Positions 37,335 through 51,290 of a DNA stretch of 64,000 nt are shown piece by piece. Position 1 is the first letter of the stretch. Each line of letters begins with the position of its first letter. This DNA comes from Poecilobothrus nobilitatus (Eukaryota; Arthropoda; Insecta; Diptera; Dolichopodidae), in NCBI GenBank assembly GCA_947095535.1, contig OX352774.1, positions 233,579,825 to 233,643,824 on the forward strand, read 5' to 3'. The notes under the pieces are model-generated. The model had not been told where the DNA came from. It made no database searches and worked only from the letters and a program-made list of their open reading frames with translations. Both the position numbers and the translations under genes were made by a program.

Positions 37335-40300
37335 TTCTAAAATTTTCTTGTTTTTGTTTCGCTTTGAATTTATTTCATATGCTTAAAATTTGAATTTAAA
37401 GAATACATTGAACAACATTTTAATTATTTAAATTGAAGTTAAAAATACAATTGACTATAAAAAAAATAACATAAATTAATTCAATTTGTTTATACTTTAT
37501 AGCAACAATGTTGCTGATACTTAAACATTTCATTTAATGACCTTCAAACTCTTTTATTAAACAATTAATTAAATCGAGTCAAACATTAAATTATTTTTGA
37601 TACAAAATTATTGCAAATTAAATATTTTTTTTTTTATTTGTTGCTTTTTTATCATTTGTTGTAATAATATTTATTATTCACCCTGTCTAAATAAGTTAAA
37701 AAAAAAGTGATTTGCGTGCATATTTCTTATTAGTTCTAATTTTCCAGTGATTCTTTTAAGTAATATTTGAATTTTTATTGTAAATATTTTCTCTTTATTT
37801 TGATTTTATTGAATTCCTGATGAAATGATGGTAATAACAATTTAATTGTCTTAAATTAATTTTAATTCGATGCTTTAATTGAATCTATTTTACTTTATAT
37901 TATGAACACGCAGTATATACATATGTAAAATGAAAATCATTATAATAATGATTTTTTGATGTTAACTATAAGATATATATTAATTCAAATATATAATTTG
38001 ATATTAATTAAGATAATTTAAATAGGATAAATTTTAGATATAGGGGTTAGTATTTAAACATATAGGTTAACATAATTCTTCTATACTATATTTATCTTTT
38101 AAATATTTGTTTTTAAAGCACCACAAGTACGTTCTGAACAGATTAAAAATATTTTATCTTTAAACGCTCCGAAATAATTTTAAAATACAATAGAGATTTA
38201 ACCTGTCAAAAGTGTCAAATCATATAAAATATAATAAAATTTTTTACATTTAAATTCAAATGTTCTACGATATCTGTAAATGAAATTCGAACATTTAGAT
38301 CATACTCTGAGTGCATTCTGAATGAAGAAAGAAATACAAAAGATAAACTCTGATCATTCAGTTTGAAAAAAGAAACCCAAATTTTGTTTTGACAGTTCTG
38401 GCTCTACTCTGAACTAAAAAAGAAAAACTCCCTATATAGCATGAAATTTTTGGCGAACTTTTAACAGATATTTATAACCAAAAAAAATTTTAGCAGCCAT
38501 CTGAATGACCGTAAATTTTCGGGTTAATCATGGTTAATGCCAAAATCTAAAATTAATTGAGCAATCTTTCGAAAGCAGTAGTAATAAATCTACCAGAACA
38601 TAAGATTTTGGCACCTTCAAATTAACAAAATCGAATACAACAAAGAAACCCGTCGAAGAAGAGGTTTTTCTAACCTTATTTATTATATAGGGTTTATGTA
38701 CTATGTTCTCTTTATATATAAATATGCGGTTTCACGTATTTTTAATCTCATTTTTAATAATTTTTTGTGCATCATAAACATCTGATCTGCCATCAGAAGA
38801 AAATTATACTTTAACATATTACTAAGTGGAAGACTATACAAAGTGTTTTTTTTGGTCTTAATTTTTAGTCTATTTCCCCCCGCATTCTCATACTTTTGCT
38901 TCAAATTTTTTTTTTATTTAGAAAGGTAAACGCATCATTCACAAACGTCTCCTTTGCTTTATAATACCCTAATGAAGTAATAAAGAATTCTTTATATAAA
39001 AAGAACTCATATTTTATTCGATATTCGATCAGTTATGTTAGAAAGAGACAGAATAAATATATAAAAATAAAAAGTATAAAAACTGAAAGGAAAGAAAAAA
39101 AATCAAAGAGATCAAGTCCCCAACAGTCATTTTACATTCAATTTATCATAATAAAAAGAAATATGTATGTATTTATGTACATATGTACATACGTAAATTA
39201 ATTTTTTAAATGAATTGAATACTCTAGAAATTATGATTTTGTATCATTTTAATATTTAAATCAAAAAAAAAGAAAAAAAAAAAAAACAGTTTTATATTTA
39301 TTATTTTTTTTTTTATTCAATTTTTTTAAATTAAAATGCCTGCCTGCATATTACCGAAACTTTGACGTAATGTACACACTGTGAGGCCAATTTTGATGCT
39401 TTGTTTTTTTTTTTTTTTTTTTAATTTTCCTTGATAAAATATAATTTGATAATAATAATAATATACAGGAATGTTTGATTATGTGCGTATATAAGTGTAA
39501 TGTTTTTTTAAAAAAAAATATAAAAACAAAAATAAAACAAAATTAAAATCATTATTTTATTGAATTATAATTTAAATTGATAAAAATTTGTTTTAATTTT
39601 GTTTATTTTTAATTTTTTTTTTTTATTTCGTAAATTCTATTTGTTTAATTTAAGTTTATTAAATAAAAAAAAAAAAAAAAGCTATACATAACAAACGAAG
39701 TAGAATCGTTATCGTTATTGTGATCAAAAATAAAATTATTTATAATATTCAAGTTATTTTGCTCTAAGCTTCTCTAAGTAAAGTGTATAATGTGCAAATG
39801 TCCAAAATCAAAATGGTTTGTGTCTTTAATAATTTTTCAAAAATAATTAATTTGGAGGAAAGTAGGTTTTACGAAAATTATGCATTACACGTATAACGAA
39901 TATATTCTATGTTTTTATATTATATAAAGCTCATATGAAAGAAATGTAGAATAAATCGTTCAAATGAGTAGTACCTAATCAGTTTTATACATTTTTAAAG
40001 TTTAAAGTTATTAAAGATTAGAAGTATGTATATAACAACTGGTAGAGTAATAAAACGTCTTTGGTACACTTGAATAAAAAATATTACTTCGAAAAAGAAC
40101 AAGGTGTGAAAGTGTATATACATATATATATTTATATACTAGAGGATCTTTCTTTAAAGCATATTTTTAAATGAATATTCTAATAATAATTTAATACAAT
40201 AAGATGTAATTTTAGATTACAAAATCAAGTTCCAACTACCATGGCGAACAATTTTTTTTTATGATTTTATGTCAAGAAGTTATATTCTTTCTTAGTGCTA

Positions 40301-41182
40301 TTTATTGAAATCTTTCTAAAATTTCAATGTTTTACATATGCTTAAAATTTCGATATTATTAGTGTACTAAATTTGTATAACACGAGTAGTGAGTACTAAA
40401 ATTCATTGATTCTAAAAATAATTATTTCTCAAACCTTAATCCTAAATAAATTGCTTTTGCTAAAAATTTCGGCCATACATCTTCAAAATCTGAATTGAAA
40501 TTCTAATAAGTGTTTTTTATATATTCATTTTATATATACTTGTAAAAAATTGTATTGCTTGAAGTCATTTGTCGGCAGAAGCAGTTCTCTACCAAAAAAA
40601 AACGTTCTCCAAGTTTATTAGTCACCGTAAAATACGATGCCATTGATTTTTAAAATTTTCAACCTGTTCTGGTTATTTAAAACAAAAAATTATTAAGAAA
40701 AATCCTAATTAAAATCAAAGACAAATTAGAAAGACAAACTGTCAGTTTTATCTAAGCATCATACAAATACACTTAAAAACTACCCTAATAATTTAATTTT
40801 TATTTTTGACCACGAAATTTTAATGCATTTGTTTGATAATTTTGTTAAACGAGTTAAATGTGATACAATTGGATACATTTTACAGTTATGTTTTATATAT
40901 TCTTGTATATAATACACACATTCACATATAAATTTAATTTACAAAAAATAATTTTTTTTTTTTTAAATTAATTTTCATTTAATTTGATTCAATATTTTAT
41001 TATTATTTTTTTTTAAATAAATAAATATACATTTACAGTTATTTATGTATTCTTCTATTTTTTTTTTATATTTATAATTATGGTATATTAAAATTAAATT
41101 TTAAAATTAAACTGACATCGATATAATTTTGAATTTTTTATTATTTATTTAAATACATTTTTTAAATTATTATTTCTAAAGT
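37335..41182. other. A/T-rich non-coding sequence
   Basis: No gene seen. Homopolymers at 39300-39420 and 39600-39680; a small GC-richer patch at 39340-39380 without a consistent reading. Confidence 0.45.
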
Positions 41183-41184
41183 TA

Positions 41185-41783
41185 AGGCGGATTTAGACAT
41201 TAAAATTTCATCATTTTTACTTTGACAACTTAATTGTGATAATTTTATGATTCCAATTTTTAGACGTCAAACTCCTAATGACGAAGGCATTTAAAAAATT
41301 ATTTCGAACGTATAAAAAAAAAAATAATGAATTAAGAATTAATTCAAGTTGGACTCCGAATTTTAGAAACTTTAGTAGAGAAAAGTACATGAAAAAATCA
41401 AGGTAAATTTTGGGAAAAGTTTTCCGTAAACAGAAAATTTTGCACTTGAGATTGAGTACTATTTTTGAATGATTTATTTTATAATGTCTTTTGTATACTG
41501 GTAAAATTAAAAATCACTTCTTTTTCAACAGCGTCAAAAACAACACCGTGTAAATTTTTTAAAGTTATCAAATATTTTTTATAATTGAATGTCAAAAATA
41601 AAATTGATCAGAATAGGAAAAATTCCTCTTTTTTTTTTAATTTTTTCAATTTTGATACAATTATGATTTTATGATCAAAGTAAAAAATTAATGTTTACAA
41701 ATTATATTTTCATAATTTTTTCATCATTTTGTTTTGATTCAAGTTTTTTTTATCATTTTTACTTGGTTGTCTAAATGCTACCT
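41185..41783. mobile_element. MITE, about 600 bp, probable TA target site (Tc1/mariner-like)
   Basis: The left end AGGCGGATTTAGACA and the reverse complement of the right end AGGTAGCATTTAGACA match apart from one indel and two substitutions. TA lies on both outer sides (41183-41184 and 41784-41785). Subterminal sequence also mirrors (ATCATTTTTACTT left, AAGTAAAAATGAT right in inverse). No coding frame. TA duplication suggests the Tc1/mariner superfamily, but TA is common in this DNA. Confidence 0.55.
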
Positions 41784-41789
41784 TAGGTA

Positions 41790-44700
41790 TATATCTTTCT
41801 TATTTATTGTATGTATTCATATATGTTTCGTTTTTATGTATATATTATAGGGACATTATTTATTCACATTTTTATTATAAATATCTATAATAATTTTTTG
41901 AATATAAAATGTAAATAAATACAAAATAAATTTTATTGAAAATTATTAGATTACTGAATTTAATTAAATTGAAAATAAATGAAATTATTTGGAAATGGAA
42001 AAGAATGAAATAAAAAAAAGTAATTTAAAAAAAAAAAATAATTTATACACATTTATATATGTATATATGTAAATATTTTTTTTTGATATTGAAAAAAAAA
42101 TTAATTTTAAATGTTGCACCAATTTGATCGAAAAATCATTAAAATTCATAAATAATTTTGAGTTATACAAAATTAAAAAGTGCATTTATATGCGAATAAA
42201 CTAAGAGCTCTCCATAGGTGAGATGTGATTAAGATGTTAATTATCAGCATATCTTTATGTTAATTCAAAAAGAAATTATAATGTATCTATCACTATTTTT
42301 ATGTAAACATTCAATATATATAGCGTATCGATTAAGAGTTTCTTACTGAAATCGATTTATAATAAAAGTTTCACAGTTCAAGTTCCATTAATGGTTGTTA
42401 TGAGGAAAATGTGTAATATTTCATAATATGTTCAATAATAACAAAATATATGTATAGTATATATATATATATATATAAAACAGTCAATATAAAAAAAATA
42501 ATTATATAAAATTATCCTTGAACCAGATGAAAGATGGCACATAAATAGTTTTAAAAATATTTATGTTTTAATTTTATACAATATATAGCTACAGACGCCG
42601 AAAAACCTACACTTTACTAAAAATATAATGAGAAACCTTAAATAGCTAAAAAAAAAATTAGGTATGCTGTCATATTTTAATAATCTATAAACTATTTTTT
42701 ATCAAGGATCAGGTGCTTTCGTACTTATTTTATCAAGGATCAGATATATTCGACGAAATGAAAAAAATTCGCTTGGAAAAAAACTCGTGTTAGAAATTAA
42801 TTATGCAATCTTTCCAACTTTAAAAAATGTTTTCATTAGTGACAGCTTAATAAATTTGGCCCATTATTAGATTTGGGTTTAAACAAAAATTACAAATCAT
42901 TTACAAAATCTCATGAGCATTTTGTAAAATAGAAATAAAGAATTTAACATTAATTCTTTATTACATCCATTATTTATTTTATTTTTGAGTAACGTGGTGC
43001 AGTGGGAATTATTAACTACCAATATACTATGTAAAAAAATTTAGGATTTATTTTATCCTTTATAACTCATTTACGGATACTAAGGTAAGTAAAATTATAT
43101 TATTTCTCAACTATTCAGCAAAATCATCAATTCCCTTCAAATATTTGATTTTTTTTTTTATTATTCTATTATAAAAAGAAAATTATGGCGCATTCTTAAT
43201 CAAAGTTAATTTTATTCCAGATAGTTAAGTTATAATATTATATTTTAAGTTGCAATAAATAAAAAAAAATATATGATTTTTGAACACAAGCCAACAAGAA
43301 TCATTCGGTATATCTATAGATACAGATACTTAGTTAATAGAAAAAAATAAAAAATAAAAACAACTTAAGAAATGTAAAAATATATATATATATATATATA
43401 TACAACTTAAAACACTATTAAAAATGATAATCATAATCATCATCATCATTAATACTTAAAATATTAAAAGCTTTTTTTTTAAATTGGAAAATTTTTTTTT
43501 TTTTTTTTTTTGTCACAAATTTATGTGTATATGTGTTTGTGGACATATGAAATTGTGAAAAAAAAAAAAAAAAAATCATAAAATGGCATCAAGACAATGA
43601 AAATTAAATTGATATGAAAAATTGAAAACCGACATTTATTATTAGTTTAAGCACAGGTTTGCCTGCACTTTTTGCACAATAAAAAGTTCTGAATTATATT
43701 CTATTTTTATTTTTATTATTGTTTTTATTTTTTGTTTAAGTAAAACAAAAAAAAAAAAAAAACAACTAGAACACAATGAAATTCTAAGTTTAAATAAATT
43801 TAAGTTAGCACAATGAATTTAATCTGAATTAAATATACATTTATGCATATAGCTAAAATATGTATATTATATATATTATAATATATTACGGTTTAAGTGT
43901 ATAATCTGGTTATTATATAGACTTACCAGTAATAAAAGTACACATAATAAGGATTTTTTTTTTGTCAATGTGATTAATGAAGTTGTAAACCAAAATTCAT
44001 ATTTTGTAAATTAATTATAAATTAAAAGCTAATAAGTAATAATAAATTATTTTAAGTAAAAGATAACAAATTTTGATAATTTGATTTTTTTTTATATATA
44101 TACATATAGATATTTTTATATAATATTTTCTTTTATAGTCTTACCTATATATATTTGAGCGTAAATTCGTCGAAAATCTATAAAATTAAATATATCACTT
44201 TTAATATATACCACATTAAAAAGAAGAATATAAATATGTGTTATAAAACCATGCCTTCAGTCATACGTAGGATATGTAAAGGGATGATCAAAATGATATA
44301 GTTATATCTATGTATGTATGTAAATATCGTTAGCGACATTTGTTCAATTCCGCTTATGGAAACCTAATGGGCATCCTATTAGGTATATATATTAGATTCG
44401 TTAAGTTGCGTTTAACATAGTTTAACCTACGTTAGTTCGATCAGAATGGAACTGGCATAGTAAATTTGACATTTTTTTGTTGATAATGAGTTTTTGAGCC
44501 TTTTCAACTTTTGATTATGTCAAACATATTTACATTATTTTTCACTGGCTCGTTTAATTTTGTTTTTTTTTTTTATATTTTATAATCATTATTTTCTATA
44601 TTACTCTTTTCTTTGTTATATGTTTTTTAAGTTCTATTATGTTATTATGGTTCGACATATGTTTTGACATGTTGGCATATGATGAAAAAATATGACTTTT

Positions 44701-44960
44701 ACATATTATGTTAAACTATATGTCATTTTGGTTACCGCGTAACATTGCAAATCTTTTTTTATCATACTTTTCTATTTTAATTTTCGGTATTCCAATGTTT
44801 AACAATTTAGCTAAACTAATGAATTATATATAATTTCATGAATATATTAATGAAATTGAAATCAGAGATACAAACCATATAAATTTTGACGTTTGCACAG
44901 TACATTTTACTATTGTGATTTTTTCGGCTGTTCGAAAAAAGTCTTCAACACGAATTAATA
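41790..44960. other. A/T-rich non-coding sequence with microsatellites
   Basis: (TA)n at 42458-42478 and 43380-43402, (ATC)n at about 43429-43450, and long A/T runs at 43480-43575. A more complex stretch at 44260-44460 has no coding pattern. Confidence 0.5.
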
Positions 44961-44963
44961 AAA

Positions 44964-45059
44964 AAAGTCTCCAAAATTTGTTGTCCCAACTTTGGGGACT
45001 TTTTGCGTATAAAAAGAGTTCTCAAAAATAGGGATTTTTTCGTTAATTTTGGAGACTTT
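44964..45059. repeat. Perfect 15-bp inverted repeat
   Basis: AAAGTCTCCAAAATT (44964-44978) and AATTTTGGAGACTTT (45045-45059). The loop contains a related half, ACTTTGGGGACTTTTT. Probably a small foldback or MITE remnant. Confidence 0.6.
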
Positions 45060-45074
45060 CATAAAAATAGCATT

Positions 45075-45290
45075 TACATGTTTCAACAACAAGATATTTA
45101 AAATAGTGGGGGCTACCACTCTTAAATAAATTATCGTGACCTTGATTTTATAATAAACTATAAAATACCATCTATTTCTTTTTTTTTTTTACATACATAT
45201 TTCAATAACATTGTATTTAATATAATGGGCGCTGCCGCCCCTAAAACCCTGCTAAACAAATTATTGAAACCAACTATAAAATCTCTCCTA
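45075..45290 (+). repeat. Diverged tandem repeat, about 119-bp period
   Basis: Two units each run ACAT..TTTCAA.AAC, TATTTAA.ATA.TGGG and G.CTACC/GCTGCC, to AAATTATCG/AAATTATTG and ACTATAAAAT. Confidence 0.5.
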
Positions 45291-45299
45291 ATTCAGAAT

Positions 45300-47786
45300 C
45301 TCACCTAAACATATGTATATATAAATATTCCGGAAAAGGGAAAACCTTGATTTTATCAAAAATTCTAGATTTCGATACGCTTCTTCTTTAAATTTTAATA
45401 AAATTTTGGCCAAAACCAAAAATAAAAGAATCCCCAAATAGTATGTTATAATTATACCATACATATAATTACAACGGATTTTTAACTTTAACCGTAATTA
45501 TACGTGTGTATAGACCAATGCTGAATTACATTCATACATAATATGTGTTTGTAATATCAGTTTTGTTTTTGTTTAAAGAGTATGTGCGAGAGGATGTATA
45601 AGTATATAAAGGAGGTTAGATATAAGTATATGTCTATCTGTAATTTAAAAGTATATACCTATAGTGTAATTTTTCGTTTTCTTTTTTAATTTTTTTTTTT
45701 TTTTTTTTGTAGTTGTTGCACTTTAATTTAATAATATTGTCATCATTATCATTATTATAATACCAGAATACCTATGTGTTATTGTTAACACGGAACGTGA
45801 TTACTATTACTTCTTTTTTTTTTTTGTTTTGTTTATTTTTTAGTTTTTGTATAATGGATGCACTTAATTTAAAAAAGCAAAAAAAAAAAAAAAAACAACA
45901 ACAATTCAAAAACAAAAAAATTAAATGTAGTGAAATGGTTTGTTATTTTATGACAATTTTCATATCAAAATTATACTGATTAAAAAAAAAGTATAGATAA
46001 AACAATTTAATGATTTATTATCATTGATCATCCTGTGGGGGCTGGTATTAAACTTGGCTTAGATTTAATAATTTACATTAAATATGAATTTATAAAAAAT
46101 AAAATGCATGTTAGTAGTGTAAGTTTTTCATTTCGTTTTTTTTTTTTTTGTTTTACAATTTAATTCAAAATTATTGCAATTTTTTTTTTTTTTTTTAGAA
46201 CGACAGTCGTATGTTTTTTTTTTTTACCTTTTTTTTTTATTCATTGTTTCATATTATATTTAATAAATTAAGTGCTGTTTTAATAGACTTTATCTATTTA
46301 AAAACATATAAAAATGATATTTTTTAATAAAATATGTAAAATGCATATAAATAAATCTATTATGTTTTGTATATATACATATGTACTCATATAAAAATTA
46401 AAACAAAAATTAGTAAGTATATATTAAATAAAAAAAATTACATTTAAACTACATATATACTTATATATATAACCTATAATATTATATAAGTAATATATAA
46501 AATAATTTTAATATATTTGTTTTATAAAACAAAAAAAAAAAAATAGTAGTAAATACTAAGTTTAGTATTAGATTTTTTTTTTTATGATTAAAAATTAAAT
46601 CTAGAACTTTTTTTTTTATATAGCATTAATGAATGATGCTAAAATTGAAGTCTAGACATTCGGGAAAAATAATTTTGAATTTAACTGACGGGTGTTAAAA
46701 AATTTATGGGCATTTTTTTTAGGTTGTCATTTCTATGTTAATTTATTTTTATTGCTCTTTTTATTTTCTTTTTGGGGTTCATATAGATAAAATCCTTTAT
46801 ATAGAAACGTTTATATATACATTTTAATTTCGGCTAAATATAAAGAATTTTTATATAGTCAATGATTCTTTTTTTATATTATATACATAGTTGTTATCGT
46901 AATTATTTTTATCAGATTATGTTTCTTTTAATAACTTTCCATAAAATTAAAAGACAAATAATTGTGTTTGTATAATACCAATTACAATAGAAAAGAATTT
47001 GTATTAAAACGTTACAAGCACCCTATTACCTTTTTTTTTATTGAAAAATTATTTTAATAATATTCATTTAAATATCAATATTGATTTAAACATCAGACAC
47101 TATGGTACATAAGTTAAGGCTTAAAATTGACAAAAATTTGAGAAATTCTGGAGATTACTGGTACAACATAAGAAATAAAAAGATATATGTATGTATAACA
47201 AAACAGTTTCAGATTGAAGTTAATCAATTCTTATATACATATTCTCAAACTTCGCAATAAAAAGATTTAAAAAAATAGAATCCGAAAATTAACGGTAATT
47301 TTAGATCTACTCTTTATAGATTATTAAAAAAATATAGTTCCTTTCAATGATATCATTTTTACTCAAAAAAAAAAAAATTTAATATAAAAAATGTTTAAAT
47401 TGATTTAAAAGTGTCACTAAATGTTATATTAACCGGAATTTAATATATGTATATGTAATGTGTCCGCTAATATTCATTATAATTTAATTTTAAAATAAAT
47501 TGAATAATATTTTATATTGCAACTAATAATTATTTTGTTTATTAGAAAACTGATAAACTACATAATATATAATTTAAAACAAATTTTAAATTATTTTGCG
47601 TGTCTACAGTAATTTTAACAAAGTTCGTGATGTACCTATATTTATATATTTTGGGTTTTACAAAACAATTCAAAAAATGATTTAATTCTAAAGCCTTGAT
47701 ATGATTATGTACTTTTTTTTTCATTCAAATTTTAAATAACAAGATGTAGTAAGAAAACAATGGCATTACACAGCAACCACAATAAA
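45300..47786. other. A/T-rich non-coding sequence
   Basis: Very long T runs (45690-45715, 46140-46235); no gene recognised. Confidence 0.5.
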
Positions 47787-47992
47787 TTTTTTTTTTTTTT
47801 TAGTGCATTCCCCTATACTACATAAATATAACAAGGAAATTGCACAGCCTTCCCTTTTCAGATGTGGCTGTACATGTCGTAAGGGGAAATTACTCTTACG
47901 ACGTGTGTGGGATTCGAACCTACACTCCCTCGGTGTTTACAGCTCTTACTTTTATGTTATACGCTCTTACCCACTAGACCAAGGAGGCCTCC
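47787..47992 (-). repeat. tRNA-derived SINE, same family as 11.75 kb
   Basis: Minus strand from 47992: head with GGTCTAGTGGG and GGTTCGAATCCC boxes, hairpin GTCGTAAG/CTTACGAC, middle segment with AAGGCTGTGC, poly(A) tail (T run 47787-47801). Relative to the 11.75-kb copy it has a small insertion in the anticodon-side region. A target duplication is at best the short ATAAA on both sides. Confidence 0.82.
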
Positions 47993-48374
47993 TATAAAAT
48001 TAATTACGTTGAATTGTAGAAAGGAAATATGATATACATATATATATGGTTATCAAGGACATGTTAAACTAATTCAAATTATATCGTTTATATATATACT
48101 GAAGAACAGCAAGGTGTAAAGAAATATTTTTTTAATGATATAATCACTTTCAAATGCAGCAATACCATAACATGTTAAAATTGTAAAATGTAGAAAATCT
48201 ATCGAATACGTCAATATAAGGGACGCATTAAAAAACCAAAAAAGACAAATAATATATTCAAAATTACAAAAAAAATATTGAAAATTACTATATGATTACA
48301 CTCCCCGATTCAAAATTTCCGGATACTTTCCTATTCCTATACTCTTTCGTTTTCCTATATTCCTAAAGCGAATT

Positions 48375-48516
48375 TACTGCGTTTGAAGTTTAGGATTTCA
48401 TTCCATTTTATGTTCGACATAAAGAGGGAAAGACGGTGAGTTTATTTAGTAAGAGTCTGACACTATCCAGCGAGGTATTTTTTGGTATCTTTGGAAGATT
48501 CCCATCTATGGTTTAG
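48375..48516 (+). repeat. Second putative SINE family, copy 1
   Basis: TACTGCGTTTGAAGTTTAGG through GTCTGACACTATCCAGCG to TCTTTGGAAGATTCCCATCT matches the sequence at 51158-51286. The tRNA-like features are worn in this copy. Confidence 0.6.
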
Positions 48517-48519
48517 AAA

Positions 48520-51145
48520 AAATTAAAAAAAATTAGGTGTCCAACATTGATTTAACTTTTATTTAAAAAGTATATAGAGCAATTAAGTATAGTTAACTTG
48601 ATTATACTGAAAAACTTTTTTTTCCTAAAATATAAAAATATAAAATAGATTTTTATGCCTAGAAAAAAAGTTTTCGAAAATTGATTTGCGAAAACGAATT
48701 TTGTTCAGTTAAGCTTGATTGCATTGCAGGAGTGAGAATAATTGTCTAATTGACTCCCTTTTGCATTTTTTGATATCTTATTTTAGGAAACAATATTTTC
48801 TTACTCCACATTTACATTATTTCTAATTAATTATAGAAATAATGTAAATTTGAGTAAGAAAAAGTTATAGATTTAAGTTAAGTTATAAATATATAGATTT
48901 TCAATTATAAAACTGAATTAAAAAATGTTGATACAAATTCATTCATATATAAATTCAAAATATATTTATTAAAAATTTTTAACAATTACAATAAAAAATA
49001 TATATCTAGACTAAAAATTATTTTATGTTTTAATGCAACATATGGAATCAGATAAAAACCTGAATTAATTAATAGATAAATTTGATTATTAGATTTTTCT
49101 TGAAAAAAGCTGCATTTAGATGGAGCCACCTTTTATTGGTTATGAAAAATTATTGCAACAAAGTAATCTTGAATTATATATGCTTCTTATTCTATATACA
49201 TTACTTATATGCAATATTTGTATATCATTATATGAATATACACCTATATACATATATCAAATATACAATTTTCCTTTTCCTATACTTGTTATATACATAT
49301 ATATATATATTTTTCCATAATTTTCATTTCCTAAAAATAATATATAACAAAAATATAAAAAAAATTTATTTAAGTTAAACTAAATTATATTTTATAATAA
49401 AAATATTAAATATCTTTTTTATATTTTATAATATAGTTTTATGTTTTCGTTTTTTTTTTTTTTTTTTTGCAAATAAAAAACAAGGGGTGTTTAAATTTTT
49501 TAATAGAATTACATCATACAAATTGACTATAAATTTAATTTTATATAAATTTTAGGTCATTTTTTTTTTTTTTTGTTTTTGTGTTTTTGTGAGTAAATTC
49601 AAAATTATAATGTTCAAAAAAGTAAAAGAAAATTTTATATTTTCTATAACAATTTCTATCTATAAAACAAATGAAACTCCTGTATAATCTTATTATATAA
49701 TATATTTATAAAAATTCTACATCGTACGATACATTTCATTCACAGATTAGATACTCATCATCACATTTTACTAAAAAAAAAACAAAAAAAAACAAAAAAA
49801 GAAAACTTTTATTAAATAAATGCACATAATACCTCTATATAATATGATATGGCAAAGTGGTTTTTATTTTTGAATAAAATTAAAATCTTAAATTATTTTC
49901 TTTATATCCATTATCTTAATTTTATATTATAAAATTGATTTTGTTTTGCTCCTACTAAAATTAAGTTTCTATAATTAAATTTTTTTTAAAAAACATTTGT
50001 AATAAATTTTAGAATTTTCTTTTGATTGTCTGAAAACGTCTTAAAAATCCATTAGAGTACCTATAATTAAAACCAAATTTTTGAACAAAACCAAAAATTA
50101 AAATTTATAAAACATTTACCTTGAATCTATATACAATAGACAATATGTAGGCTCTCATGATGCCTCTTTACACGCAACGAAATGTCAAAGTAAAGTTAAA
50201 TTTATATTCTTGACACATCAGTCATGAAAAAAGTTCTTTTTAACTTTTTTCACTTTCTTTACGCATTGAAGTGTCAAATAATTGAATAATATCAAAATAA
50301 AAATAAAGAGAAACCATTTTGTTGTAGTAAGTACGAGTATGTATAATTACATTTTACAAATTACGTTTTTATTTACGTTTACGAGAGCGTATAACGAGAG
50401 CGTTGATTGTATATAGTTACGGCATTAGGAGATGTTTATAGGGATATCTTATTCCTTATGAAATATATATAGGATCTTATAGCGGTAAATAGTAAAATAT
50501 ATTCTATGATTTTAGGCTCATTTCACTCGAATAATTCCATTAATTATAATTCTGCTTAACAAAATTTCACTATAAATTAAACTTCACTATATGTAAAATT
50601 TCACAAGAAAACTAATTCTACTCGATCAATTCCATTTTTTATTTGTCAAATACATTTAAAGTTAAAAATCACGGCTATTTTATATAATATATATTCTTTA
50701 AATTATAAAATATTTATAGAAAAAGAACTATAGTTAAATTATAAAATTAATTTTGCATAATTTTTTTTTAATCCCACCTCTGTGACATTTTGTCATTTTT
50801 ATATCTTTACCGTTTTTTCCAAAAATATATCCGGCTTCTAATATTTTTCTTTCCTTTTCTCAATTTTTATTATTTTGTAATCCATAATAATTAATATGAA
50901 TTTTTTTAGGAATTAGAAAGTGATTAAAAACATTTAATTTAAAATTTCGTAATTATTTAAAATTAATTATAACAAAGTGAAATTTTAACAAGTTGAATTG
51001 TTCCTCGTAAAATTATGTCTAGTGGAATTTGTGAAATTATATTATTATGATTAGTGAAAATGTTCTATTAGAATCAGCCTATTACCAAATTATATACTTA
51101 TTAATAATTAGGCGAAACATCGATCCACAAAAAAATGCACTTATA
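48520..51145. other. A/T-rich non-coding sequence (apart from the palindrome)
   Basis: No gene seen. A 24-bp direct repeat of the form TCTTTAC.CGCA..GAA.TGTCAAA lies near 50166 and 50255, and ACGAGAGCGT is duplicated near 50380-50404. Confidence 0.45.
48796..48862. repeat. Large near-perfect palindrome, arms about 30 bp
   Basis: TTTTCTTACTC, ACATTTACATTATTTCT on the left mirrors AGAAATAATGTAAAT, GAGTAAGAAAA on the right, with a short AATTAATTAT centre and two mismatched positions. Probably a foldback remnant or a cruciform. Confidence 0.75.
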
Positions 51146-51290
51146 CTTAGCTTAATGTACTGCGTTAGCAGGTAAGGGTTTCATCCCATTATATTGGCTA
51201 AGGGGGAGGTGGGCTTAGTCAGTAAGAATCTGACACTACCAAGGGAAAATTCTTGGAGTCTTTGGAAGATTATCACCTATCTTAGGGGGA
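51146..51290 (+). repeat. Second putative SINE family, copy 2, with tRNA-like boxes
   Basis: TAGCTTAATG (about 51148) resembles a Pol III A box and GGTTTCATCCC (51177-51187) a B box, with spacing like a tRNA. The downstream part matches 48375-48516 and ends before an A-rich run. Two copies within 3 kb, without the CGTAAG hairpin, argue for a separate dispersed family. SINE status is an inference. Confidence 0.5.

Noticed and set aside
43921..43926. Donor-like ACTTAC (minus GTAAGT) as the end of a 5' exon of Drgx
   Set aside because: Similar matches occur many times in this A/T-rich DNA, and no exon-like sequence precedes it.
47803..47997. Plus-strand 64-codon frame
   Set aside because: Antisense reading of the second SINE copy, similar in sequence to the frame over the first copy for that reason.
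49082..49378. 98-codon plus-strand frame, the longest low-complexity one
   Set aside because: Tyr/Ile/Phe-rich from (TATA)n sequence; an overlapping second frame is equally open, so chance is the better explanation.
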